This document shows, piece by piece, positions 1 to 6,914 of a stretch of DNA of 16,607 bases. Numbering within the stretch: the stretch's first letter is position 1; each line of letters begins with the position of its first letter. The position numbers and the translations under genes are program-made. The stretch covers positions 1 to 16,607 of the forward strand of contig CAAGLY010000030.1 of the NCBI GenBank assembly GCA_900770925.1, in the 5' to 3' direction. The notes beneath the pieces are model-generated. The model searched no databases. It was not told where the DNA came from and worked only from the letters and a program-made list of their open reading frames with translations. Origin of the DNA: Bacilli bacterium. GTDB taxonomy: Bacteria; Bacillota_I; Bacilli_A; RFN20; CAG-288.

Positions 1-234
1 GCTTGAGAGTATTGTTAAATTTGTCCCTTCTCTATCGGCACCGTCTTCGTTCAGATATTTGTATGCGCTTGAGAGTATTGTTAAATTTGTCCCTTCTCTA
101 TCATGGGGGGTTGTATTCATTAATTCAATTTAGGCTTGAGAGTATTGTTAAATTTGTCCCTTCTCTATCAATGATGTTTAAGACTTCTTTGATGTTACGC
201 TTGAGAGTATTGTTAAATTTGTTTCTTAATAAAC
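1..234 (+). CRISPR. Trailing end of a CRISPR array: 3 full repeats, 3 spacers, 1 degenerate terminal repeat
   Basis: Three identical 36-base repeats lie at 1-36, 67-102 and 134-169; they begin GCTTGAGAGTATTG and end CCCTTCTCTATC. A fourth copy starts at 199, matches for its first 24 bases (to 222) and then decays, as the leader-distal repeat usually does. The spacers are 37-66 (30 b), 103-133 (31 b) and 170-198 (29 b), all unrelated. The decay at the right end means the array is transcribed left to right and its leader and cas genes lie off the left edge. The repeat length, about 30-base spacers and a repeat start resembling known GTTTGAGAGT repeats suggest a type II (Cas9) system; this is inference, as no cas gene or tracrRNA anti-repeat was found here. 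An open frame crossing the repeats is not a gene. Confidence 0.95.
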
Positions 235-247
235 AGGATGAGTAACC

Positions 248-282
248 AAAAAGGCACTTAATAACTCAAAGTGTCTTTTTTT
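248..282 (+). terminator. Rho-independent terminator after the CRISPR array
   Basis: Arms 252-259 and 269-276 (AGGCACTT / AAGTGTCT, one G-U pair) enclose a 9-base loop. A run of A precedes and seven T follow. It starts 14 bases after the last degenerate repeat, so it probably ends the pre-crRNA transcript. Confidence 0.7.
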
Positions 283-383
283 AAGAATTAATCAAAATTT
301 TCAAGATCAAAATCACTTTAAAGTAACATATTTAATGCTGCCAAAAGCTAAAATAGATATTACCACCTTCTGTTCATCAGCGT

Positions 384-417
384 AAAGCGATTTGCTTTAG
401 ATTTTATAAATCGCTTT
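384..417 (-). terminator. Stem-loop just downstream of polC, possible terminator
   Basis: A perfect 10-base inverted repeat (384-393 and 408-417, AAAGCGATTT / AAATCGCTTT) encloses a 14-base loop, 9 bases past the polC stop. On the minus strand only three T close the stem and no clean U-tract follows, so this is a weak terminator or a 3'-end stabilising hairpin. Confidence 0.45.
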
Positions 418-426
418 CTTGAATGA

Positions 427-3400
427 TTAGAACAGCGTCCTCTGATCGGATTCAGGAAGTCCATCAAGTGCATGCAGTGCACGTAAAGTATCAATAAGCT
501 TCTCGCCAACATGTCCTCTGATCGATAAGTCCTCAACAGACTGGAAAGGACCGCCTTTCTTTCTCGCTTCCACAATCTGATTCGCAACTGAAGCACCAAG
601 TCCATCGATGCAGGTAAGAGACGGAATAATCTTTCCATGCTTCTCATCCGGAGTGAATTTCAAGGCATCGGATGTGTTGACATGCAATGGTGCAAAGGAA
701 TAACCACGGTCATACCTTTCAATCGTCTGTTCAAGGGCGTTGATCGTATCCTGCTCTGGTTTTGGAACGTTTTCTCGTCTCTGAAGACGTCCAAGAATAT
801 CATTTCGTTTATTCAAGGAAGCCTGAAGTCCTTTCCTCCTCGTCTGGATGTCATATCCATCACAGCGGAGAGTAAAGTAAGTCGCATAGTACGCCAAAGG
901 CCGATGTACTTTAAACCAAGCACAACGGACAGCCATGGAAACATAAGCAACCGCATGTCCCTTCGGGAACCTATAGGCAATCTTATGGCAGGATTCGATA
1001 TACCATTCCGGAACATTGTGTTCCTTCCTGATCTTATCAAACTTTTCCTTCTTCTCTTCATTTCCAGGCTTTCCATAAAAGCCTTTTCGAGTGAATTCCA
1101 TGATAGCGAAAGCGTCAGTGTATTCGACACCCCACTTATCATGAAGCTTGTTCCTAATATCGTCACGGCAGCAGATACAATCCTTCAAGGCAAAGTTCTG
1201 CTCCGTAATCAAATCCTCTGCGTTTCCGGCAAAGACGTTCGTACCATGGCTTAAGCCAGAGATACGGACCAAGTCGGCAAAAGAATGAGGCTTTGTCTCA
1301 ATCAAGACACGGCGTCCGTTTTCTGTTCCGAATTCCGGCAAACCCAAAGCACCGGTTTGCTGCTGAAGCACATTTTTCTTCAAATGCAGAGCATCTGCAG
1401 ACCAGAACAAAGACTGAGCCTCCGGATCCGAAATCGGAACCTTTTCCTTCAGCTGCCTGAAGGAAAAACCACAGAAGTCGCACTGCCTCTTAATTGCCTG
1501 AGGATCGACATGACCAAGCCTATCGAACTTCAGAACGTTATCATGGATGGCGTGGAAGTCGTAATGGGTCGTCATCCAAGTCGAGTTTGGATCATCAGCC
1601 GGATACTGGACCGGAGTGAAGTCATAGGCTTCCCTGCCGGCTGGGATAACAATAACACCGCCTGGATGCTGACCTGTCGAACGCTTGGTTCCGACACATC
1701 CGTTTGCAATATGATCAAGTTCCGCGTTGCGGATTTTACTAGTATCTTTACCTAAGGATTCAAAGTAACCTAAAACATAACCACGAGCATTTTTCTCCTG
1801 CGCAGTCTGAATGGTACCTGCCTTAAAGCAGCGGTTACCCGTCTGGTTAAGCCTTTCCTTCCTGTGCTCGTGAGCAATGGACTGGAAGTCGGAAGGAAAG
1901 TTAAGATCGATATCCGGAACCTTTTCGGCATGGAAGCCTAGGAAGGTGGCAAACGGAATATTCTGTCCGTCCCTGATCCTATCTTCACCGCATTCCGGGC
2001 ACTTCTTAGCCGGTAAATCAAAACCGGAGTCAATGCTCTGATCTTCAATCCATTCCAAATGATGGCAATGAGGACAGCGATAATGCGGAGGCAAAGGATT
2101 GACCTCGGTAATACCAGACCTCGTTGCAACAAGGGAGGAGCCGACAGAACCACGGGAACCGATTAAATAGCCCTGGGTATTCGACCAGCGGACAATCAAA
2201 GAGGACAGCCAGTAAATAACGGAGTAACCGTTAGAAACGATACCATCGAGCTCAATCTTCAATCGGTCTTCGATGAGCTTCGGAAGAGGATCTCCATACC
2301 TTTCCTTGGCGGTTTTATAAGTAAGGTCAATCAGCCTCTGTTCGCAGCCCGGCCTAGACGGCGGATAAAGCTTATCCTTCGTCGGTTTGATATCATCCGA
2401 AATCCTATCCGATATTTTATTCGGATTGTCGATGATGATTTCCTCTTCTAAAGCAATATCCTCTAAGAAGCCAAAGCACTGCCTCCTCTCATCCGTAGTC
2501 CGTAGATGCTGATCCGGATTAGGGAGCGGATTGCGGTACCACTTCTGTTTCACTTCTTCCGGCGCATTATCGTATGGCTGTAGGCATAGAGGGTGCCGTG
2601 CACCCTTTAATCCTTTCGCCGAGATAAACACATCCCGGTAGATTTTATCCTGCGGATTAAGATAATGGCAGTCACCTGTGACACAGACCCTCTTTCCGCA
2701 CTCCTTACCGGTTTCGATGACATCCTTGATGATCTTCTTGACCTCATCGAGAGAACCAATCTCGCCTTTATGGATCTGATAGATATAGTTCTCCGGAGGC
2801 TGGACCTCAATAAAATCATAGAAGGCCATCTTCTTGGCTAAATCTTCCTTAGATTTATTCCTTGCCGCTTCCCAGACCTCTCCGTTAAGACATCCAGAAC
2901 CGATAATCAGGTTCTGTCTATATTTCGCTAAGTAGCTCTTTGGCGTATACGGAGTCTGGTCTTTTCCGATATAGATCGTAGAAGACTCCGAGATAATCCG
3001 GTATAAGTCTTTTAATCCATCCCTGTTCTTCGCATAGACGGTGCAATGATAAGGATGGGAAGTCAGTAGCCTTTCCTTCGTAACAGGAAGATTAGCTAAG
3101 TCAGCATGGGTCTTTACTTCCGGATTACGGACATTCAGCTCCGATAACCTAGAGGAGAAAATCGTTGCCAGGTGGGCAGCATCATAGTTAGCACGGTGTG
3201 CACCCGTTGAATCAAAGTCAATCTGCAGCCTTCTCGCTAACGCTTCCTCACGGTGGCTGCGCCTCTCCGGATAGAGATAACGGGATAATGGTAACGTATC
3301 AATAACCGGGTTCTTCAGCTTCTCCCTGCCATTGTTCTTCAATGCTTCATTGATAAAATCAAAGTCGAAGGAGGCATTATGGGCAACAATAATGCTATCT

Positions 3401-4779
3401 CCGAAAAACTCCTTGATATCGTTTAAGGCCTCTTTTATCGGTTTGCCGTGGTCAACCTGATCCTGCGTGATATGAGAGACATTGATTGAGAAGGAAGAGA
3501 GCTTCCTGTCCGGATTGATAAAGAAATCAATCTGATCAAGAATCTGACCGGCCTGATCCCTCTTCACGGCTCCGAATTCAATCAGTCGTCCATACCGGCA
3601 GGATAATCCGGTTGTTTCCGTATCGAACACAACAAAGGATTCCTTCTTCAGAATCCGGCCTGAAGGATTATAGATATAGTTGAACTTATCCTCTAGCCTG
3701 AATAGCTCACTGCCATAGAGGATCTTAAGTCCGGTCTTCTTAGCAGCCTTCTGGGCTTCTGGGAAGGCCTGAACAACGCCGTGATCCGTTACGGCAATGG
3801 ATTTCCATCCCCAGAGCTTTGCCCTCTTCGCGTAATCTCCGATAGAAGCCACGCCGTCAAAGGCAGACCTACGGGTATGGAGATGAAGCTCCGTTCTCTT
3901 TTTCGGATAGGTATCCCTTCTCGGTTCATCTCCGGGAAGGATTTTAATCTCATCGATAGAGATAATCAGCTCATTCCGGGCATACTTATCATAGGTCGGC
4001 TGACCTTTGACTTCGATCTTAACCCCGATATCGTACTTCAGCAGCTCTTCCTTCGACCTGCGCTTTCCTTCGAATAGGTTAGCCGAGATGGAATCCGAGC
4101 CATCCGAGAACTCGATTTTCCGTATCGTAGTCCTCTTTCTGGTCTGCCGGTCCTCGATCTTAAAGATCGTACCTGTACAGATAACCTTGCGGAAATTCGT
4201 GATATCCTTTAGCTTACAGGGCTGATAGTTCCTGTTGATTTCCTTATTCCGTTCCCTTCTCTGCTCTTCCTTTAATATGGTCTGCTTATAGTTCTCACTC
4301 CGTTTCTTCTCAAAGTCATCGTTATAGTCAACCTGTTCCTGAGTGAGGATATGATAGGTAGAAGTAATCGAATCCAGGAAGTTCCGTAACCATCTTGTCT
4401 CTTCATCGATCTCCGATGCTCCAGCAGCCGAAGTATAGAAAAAGACTGCCTTCTTCTCCTCCGGAGAAAGATAAAGACTGTCTAGCCTAGTGAATCCTTT
4501 CGCTTCCTTGATTTCCTCTAATAGACGGGGGAAATAAAGGTCTTCATCCTCATAAGCAAAGGAAATCGCAATACCAAACCCACCTCTAGCCGTAAAAGAG
4601 GAAATCATATCAAAGAATAAGGTATAGGCATCATAGTCAAGATAATGGGGGAAGGAAATCTTGCCGATAACCCGATTGGATTCCTTCTCGCAGTGGCAGT
4701 CTAAAAAGGAGCCTCCTTCAAAAGGTTTCAGTTCAGTAATACCAATCTTCGTCAGGAAACGTCGGAGCAAGTCATCCAT
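427..4779 (-). CDS. polC: DNA polymerase III alpha subunit, PolC type
   Basis: Replicative DNA polymerase of low-GC Gram-positive bacteria with built-in proofreading; 1450 aa against 1437 in B. subtilis. In order: an N-terminal domain; an OB-fold near 210-295; a PHP domain starting at HLHT (299-302); an inserted DnaQ-like 3'-5' exonuclease with DTETTG at 386-391, VAHNASFD near 463-470 and HRANYD near 530; the rest of PHP; then palm, fingers and duplex-binding regions. A zinc site is formed by Cys 903, 906, 927 and 930. Catalytic acids are D956 and D958 in PDIDLNF and D1086 in FD-x-LGH. The last five residues are the beta-clamp motif, printed QRTLF under the standard code but QMTLF if AGG is Met. 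AGG also gives Met in HTR-M-SAFDGV (304), LVAT-M-SGITEV and FD-M-LGH (1087), where relatives have Met or another hydrophobic residue. Only 5 internal ATG occur. It has its own weak promoter, separate from the rpsB operon. Confidence 0.98.
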   Translation of the reverse strand: MDDLLRRFLTKIGITELKPFEGGSFLDCHCEKESNRVIGKISFPHYLDYDAYTLFFDMISSFTARGGFGIAISFAYEDEDLYFPRLLEEIKEAKGFTRLDSLYLSPEEKKAVFFYTSAAGASEIDEETRWLRNFLDSITSTYHILTQEQVDYNDDFEKKRSENYKQTILKEEQRRERNKEINRNYQPCKLKDITNFRKVICTGTIFKIEDRQTRKRTTIRKIEFSDGSDSISANLFEGKRRSKEELLKYDIGVKIEVKGQPTYDKYARNELIISIDEIKILPGDEPRRDTYPKKRTELHLHTRRSAFDGVASIGDYAKRAKLWGWKSIAVTDHGVVQAFPEAQKAAKKTGLKILYGSELFRLEDKFNYIYNPSGRILKKESFVVFDTETTGLSCRYGRLIEFGAVKRDQAGQILDQIDFFINPDRKLSSFSINVSHITQDQVDHGKPIKEALNDIKEFFGDSIIVAHNASFDFDFINEALKNNGREKLKNPVIDTLPLSRYLYPERRSHREEALARRLQIDFDSTGAHRANYDAAHLATIFSSRLSELNVRNPEVKTHADLANLPVTKERLLTSHPYHCTVYAKNRDGLKDLYRIISESSTIYIGKDQTPYTPKSYLAKYRQNLIIGSGCLNGEVWEAARNKSKEDLAKKMAFYDFIEVQPPENYIYQIHKGEIGSLDEVKKIIKDVIETGKECGKRVCVTGDCHYLNPQDKIYRDVFISAKGLKGARHPLCLQPYDNAPEEVKQKWYRNPLPNPDQHLRTTDERRQCFGFLEDIALEEEIIIDNPNKISDRISDDIKPTKDKLYPPSRPGCEQRLIDLTYKTAKERYGDPLPKLIEDRLKIELDGIVSNGYSVIYWLSSLIVRWSNTQGYLIGSRGSVGSSLVATRSGITEVNPLPPHYRCPHCHHLEWIEDQSIDSGFDLPAKKCPECGEDRIRDGQNIPFATFLGFHAEKVPDIDLNFPSDFQSIAHEHRKERLNQTGNRCFKAGTIQTAQEKNARGYVLGYFESLGKDTSKIRNAELDHIANGCVGTKRSTGQHPGGVIVIPAGREAYDFTPVQYPADDPNSTWMTTHYDFHAIHDNVLKFDRLGHVDPQAIKRQCDFCGFSFRQLKEKVPISDPEAQSLFWSADALHLKKNVLQQQTGALGLPEFGTENGRRVLIETKPHSFADLVRISGLSHGTNVFAGNAEDLITEQNFALKDCICCRDDIRNKLHDKWGVEYTDAFAIMEFTRKGFYGKPGNEEKKEKFDKIRKEHNVPEWYIESCHKIAYRFPKGHAVAYVSMAVRCAWFKVHRPLAYYATYFTLRCDGYDIQTRRKGLQASLNKRNDILGRLQRRENVPKPEQDTINALEQTIERYDRGYSFAPLHVNTSDALKFTPDEKHGKIIPSLTCIDGLGASVANQIVEARKKGGPFQSVEDLSIRGHVGEKLIDTLRALHALDGLPESDQRTLF

Positions 4780-4802
4780 GTTGTGAAAATCCTCGTTCCT
4801 CT

Positions 4803-4830
4803 ATTTTAAGCCATTCCGGAAAAGAAGCAA
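4803..4830 (-). promoter_or_regulatory. Candidate polC promoter
   Basis: Minus strand: TTGCTT (4825-4830), a 16-base spacer, TAAAAT (4803-4808), about 25 bases upstream of the polC ATG. The -35 matches consensus at only three positions. A GAGGA-like ribosome site follows. Confidence 0.4.
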
Positions 4831-4873
4831 ACATCCAGCAGAGAAAGATACGGACAAAAAATATTTTTATTTG

Positions 4874-4900
4874 AAAAAGCGCCTTAAAATCGGCACTTTT
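4874..4900 (-). terminator. Probable minus-strand terminator upstream of polC
   Basis: On the minus strand AAAAGTGCC / GGCGCTTTT pair fully (one U-G) around an 8-base loop and are followed by one more T; on the plus strand the same position is a C-A mismatch. It sits between the hsp20 and polC promoters. It could block antisense read-through from the upstream minus-strand genes, making polC transcription independent of them. Confidence 0.45.
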
Positions 4901-4918
4901 CAAAAATTAATTAAATAT

Positions 4919-4945
4919 TTAGCACTCTCGGCTTGAATTTGCTAA
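4919..4945 (+). promoter_or_regulatory. Degenerate CIRCE operator (upstream copy)
   Basis: TTAGCACTC (4919-4927), 9 bases, then ATTTGCTAA (4937-4945). The left half is perfect; the right half keeps TGCTAA and has three changes from GAGTGCTAA. It overlaps the -35 hexamer at 4933-4938, so an HrcA repressor bound here would compete with RNA polymerase. Confidence 0.6.
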
Positions 4946-4960
4946 CTTATTCTGTATAAT
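4933..4960 (+). promoter_or_regulatory. SigA-type promoter of hsp20
   Basis: TTGAAT (4933-4938), 16-base spacer, perfect TATAAT (4955-4960). The start of transcription is expected near 4967, inside the downstream CIRCE element. Confidence 0.8.
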
Positions 4961-4964
4961 AATA

Positions 4965-4991
4965 TTAGCACTCAACAGAAGAGAGTGCCAA
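4965..4991 (+). promoter_or_regulatory. CIRCE operator (HrcA binding site)
   Basis: TTAGCACTC (4965-4973), a 9-base spacer, GAGTGCCAA (4983-4991): one base away from the consensus TTAGCACTC-N9-GAGTGCTAA. It lies at the transcription start and 5' end of the mRNA, the usual CIRCE position. The hsp20 gene is therefore expected to be repressed by HrcA and released on heat or protein stress. Confidence 0.92.
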
Positions 4992-5018
4992 TATAGATAC
5001 AAATAGGAGGCAGTTACC

Positions 5019-5504
5019 ATGTCAGAAGAAATGAAAAACGCAGTCAAAAAGGATGTTCAGGTTCAGCAGAAAGAAAACCAGGTCCAGAAAGAAAGAGAGA
5101 GCTTCGGTCTCAACAGCTATCATCCGTTCTGGTCGCTGTTAAACGACTGCTTCTCTGATGATGAGCCGAGCAATGTCAGGAAGTCCGATATCATCGAGGA
5201 TGATCAGGGCTACAGACTAGAAATCGAGGTTCCGGGAGTCGACAAGAAGAATATCCGTATCTCCTTAGATAAAGGATATCTCTCCGTCAATGCCCGCATT
5301 GTGAAGAGCAATAACCAGGATGGCGGAAAGCATAAATACCTCCATTCCGAACGTTATGAAGGATCCTTCACCCGAAGCTTCTATGTCGGCAATGGCATTA
5401 AGCATCAGGACATCGACGCTTCGGTCAACAACGGGCTTCTTGTTGTCCGGATCAAGAAACCGGTCCAGCAGAACGAAGCCGATAAGTACATCGAAGTCAA
5501 GTAA
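5019..5504 (+). CDS. Hsp20/alpha-crystallin family small heat-shock protein
   Basis: ATP-independent holdase chaperone that binds unfolding proteins as a large oligomer in the cytoplasm. 161 aa. Residues 1-50 are a polar, Gln/Lys/Glu-rich N-terminal arm. The alpha-crystallin domain runs from about 54 (KSDIIEDDQGYRLEIEVPGV) to about 150 and contains the conserved NNGLLVVRI strand. A C-terminal I-x-V anchor (IEV, 158-160) is present. Codon 54 is AGG (5178-5180); as Met it gives M-KSDI, the usual start of this domain, whereas Arg would be atypical. AGGAGG at 5005-5010 sits 8 bases before the ATG. It is transcribed opposite to its neighbours, with its own CIRCE-controlled promoter and a strong terminator, so it is a single-gene unit. 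Regulation by CIRCE is more usual for groESL and dnaK operons than for hsp20. Confidence 0.95.
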   Translation: MSEEMKNAVKKDVQVQQKENQVQKERESFGLNSYHPFWSLLNDCFSDDEPSNVRKSDIIEDDQGYRLEIEVPGVDKKNIRISLDKGYLSVNARIVKSNNQDGGKHKYLHSERYEGSFTRSFYVGNGIKHQDIDASVNNGLLVVRIKKPVQQNEADKYIEVK

Positions 5505-5513
5505 GGCAAAATG

Positions 5514-5545
5514 TGTCTAGAGCCAATTGGCTCTAGACATTTTTT
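5514..5545 (+). terminator. Strong terminator of hsp20, possibly bidirectional
   Basis: Perfect 11-base arms (5514-5524 and 5529-5539, TGTCTAGAGCC / GGCTCTAGACA) around AATT, followed by six T (5540-5545). It lies between converging genes, 13 bases from the serpin-like gene's stop; the minus-strand T-run is weaker (CATTTTG), so use in that direction is possible but less certain. Confidence 0.92.
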
Positions 5546-5558
5546 ATGGATGGTCTTT

Positions 5559-6788
5559 TTATTCAAATACAGGGTCGGCCACCTGATTGACAAAAAGAGG
5601 GAAGCCACCGAAGGAGGAAATCGCATAGAAGGGGCGGTTCACATTAAACTCCGTATAAGGATGTTTTTCTGGCCTCACCGCTCCGGCATCATAAATAACA
5701 GTTATACTTTCGCCTTCAACACCTTTATCAGAGAAAGAGAAATCGGAGCTCTGGATTACCTTGTCGATTCTTAGATCGTTATCGACATCGTCTTTCAGCA
5801 GTCCGCTGCAGAAAACAGCCTTATTCGAATTGACCCTGTCAAAGATATCTGTCAGATTAATCGTCTCTTTGATTTTAAAGAAAGGAACATATCCGTATAG
5901 AGGAGTGAGTGTAGCATTCGCTTTAAAGTCTATGTAGGCTTTCTTGATATCAATGTCCTTTAATCCCACTCCTTCATCCGGAAGAATGACTTCCAGAGTC
6001 GTGCTGCTTATCGGAAGAGACATCCTCTTATAGTTTTCTCCCTTATAGTAAGCAAAGGATTTCCTTCCCCAATCATCTCCAAAAGTAACCGCATCGACAC
6101 TCTTGCTTATTCCGTTTAAGCCGGTAAAGGATGCAGTCTTCTTTACTAGGTCAGCACAGTCTTTCCTAGTCAGTCCGCCATAGACAAGAACAGCATCCGC
6201 ATCTGGTTCAAGAGCCGGAATCTTCCTCTTCAGCCCGATTTTCTCCGCGAAGTAATCCTGTGCCTGGCTAAGGTAGTGGAGAGCATCCGAAACACCGGAA
6301 TCGACATACTCACTCGCTATCTTCTCCTGTTTGTTCTTGTCGAATGCATATTTATCACCGATCTGCTGATAGAAGGCAGCCGTTTTAATACTGGTTATGA
6401 TCTCATCGGTATAAGAATTCTTTTTCACTCCGTTAAGGGAGGAGAGCAAATCCCTCCTCTCCGCTTTCGGATCAGGAATCCTTAACGCATCCTTATAGGC
6501 ATCGACAGAAGAAGAAACAGCTAAAAGAGAACTCGTTGCAATAAGATAGCTTGTCGGAGAGAAAACCCGGTTCTCTAAGTTTCCGGTCTTCCAGATTACA
6601 GAGACATCCTGTAAGGATTGCCTAGCACTATCTAAGTAAGCAGAAAGCTTATCCTGATTCCTTTCCTTCTTCAGCCCCTCATCCGTCACAATGTTCAGCT
6701 TTCTGAACTTCGACTGAGTTCCCTTATTGCATCCCGTCAGCACAAGTGCAGAGAGGGAAACAAGAGCTAATATTCTTCTGATCTTCAT
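5559..6788 (-). CDS. Serpin-family lipoprotein
   Basis: A predicted surface lipoprotein: a short basic start, a hydrophobic stretch and the lipobox LTGC with Cys20 as the lipidated residue. The rest (409 aa, serpin-sized) shows serpin landmarks in order: FSPTSYLIATSSLLAVSS (compare SPLSI...LSML), the region ending LPISSTTLEVILPDEG, the hinge FSFSDKGVEGESITV near 350-364, and the C-terminal FNVNRPF...GFPLFVNQVADP. Serpins trap serine or cysteine proteases through an exposed loop. The hinge is not ideal (G-E-S-I instead of small residues), so inhibition is not certain. The loop residue at 372 is an AGG codon (5673-5675), Met under the code inferred here but Arg in a standard translation. YK-M-MSLP (AGG 6024-6026) likewise fits serpins. 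It has its own promoter and lies between terminators, occupying the place where proS sits in Bacillus. Confidence 0.82.
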   Translation of the reverse strand: MKIRRILALVSLSALVLTGCNKGTQSKFRKLNIVTDEGLKKERNQDKLSAYLDSARQSLQDVSVIWKTGNLENRVFSPTSYLIATSSLLAVSSSVDAYKDALRIPDPKAERRDLLSSLNGVKKNSYTDEIITSIKTAAFYQQIGDKYAFDKNKQEKIASEYVDSGVSDALHYLSQAQDYFAEKIGLKRKIPALEPDADAVLVYGGLTRKDCADLVKKTASFTGLNGISKSVDAVTFGDDWGRKSFAYYKGENYKRMSLPISSTTLEVILPDEGVGLKDIDIKKAYIDFKANATLTPLYGYVPFFKIKETINLTDIFDRVNSNKAVFCSGLLKDDVDNDLRIDKVIQSSDFSFSDKGVEGESITVIYDAGAVRPEKHPYTEFNVNRPFYAISSFGGFPLFVNQVADPVFE

Positions 6789-6815
6789 CTAGGTTTACCT
6801 CTTTTATCTGCTATC

Positions 6816-6844
6816 AATCTAAGGGATAAAACAGAGAAAGTCAA
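6816..6844 (-). promoter_or_regulatory. Promoter of the serpin-like gene
   Basis: Minus strand TTGACT (6839-6844, five of six consensus), a 17-base spacer, TAGATT (6816-6821). An AGAGG ribosome site follows, 9 bases before the ATG. It makes the gene independent of the operon that ends just upstream. Confidence 0.7.
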
Positions 6845-6880
6845 ATTAAGCCACCCTAGTCTTCCTTATCAGCCATCAGA

Positions 6881-6909
6881 AAAGGGACCGCCGATTAAGC
6901 AGCCCCTTT
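6881..6909 (-). terminator. Terminator of the rpsB-rseP operon
   Basis: Minus strand 11-base arms (6899-6909 and 6881-6891) pair completely with two G-U pairs around a 7-base loop and end in four T. It begins 6 bases after the rseP stop. Confidence 0.8.
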
Positions 6910-6914
6910 GATGA

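Noticed and set aside
3..245. 80-codon open frame with repeated LRVLLNL segments
   Set aside because: The repetition is the CRISPR repeat itself; there is no protein family and no ribosome site.
637..1254. 205-codon plus-strand open frame
   Set aside because: It lies antisense inside polC, whose frame is fully conserved; same for the other antisense frames in polC, rseP, tsf and rpsB.
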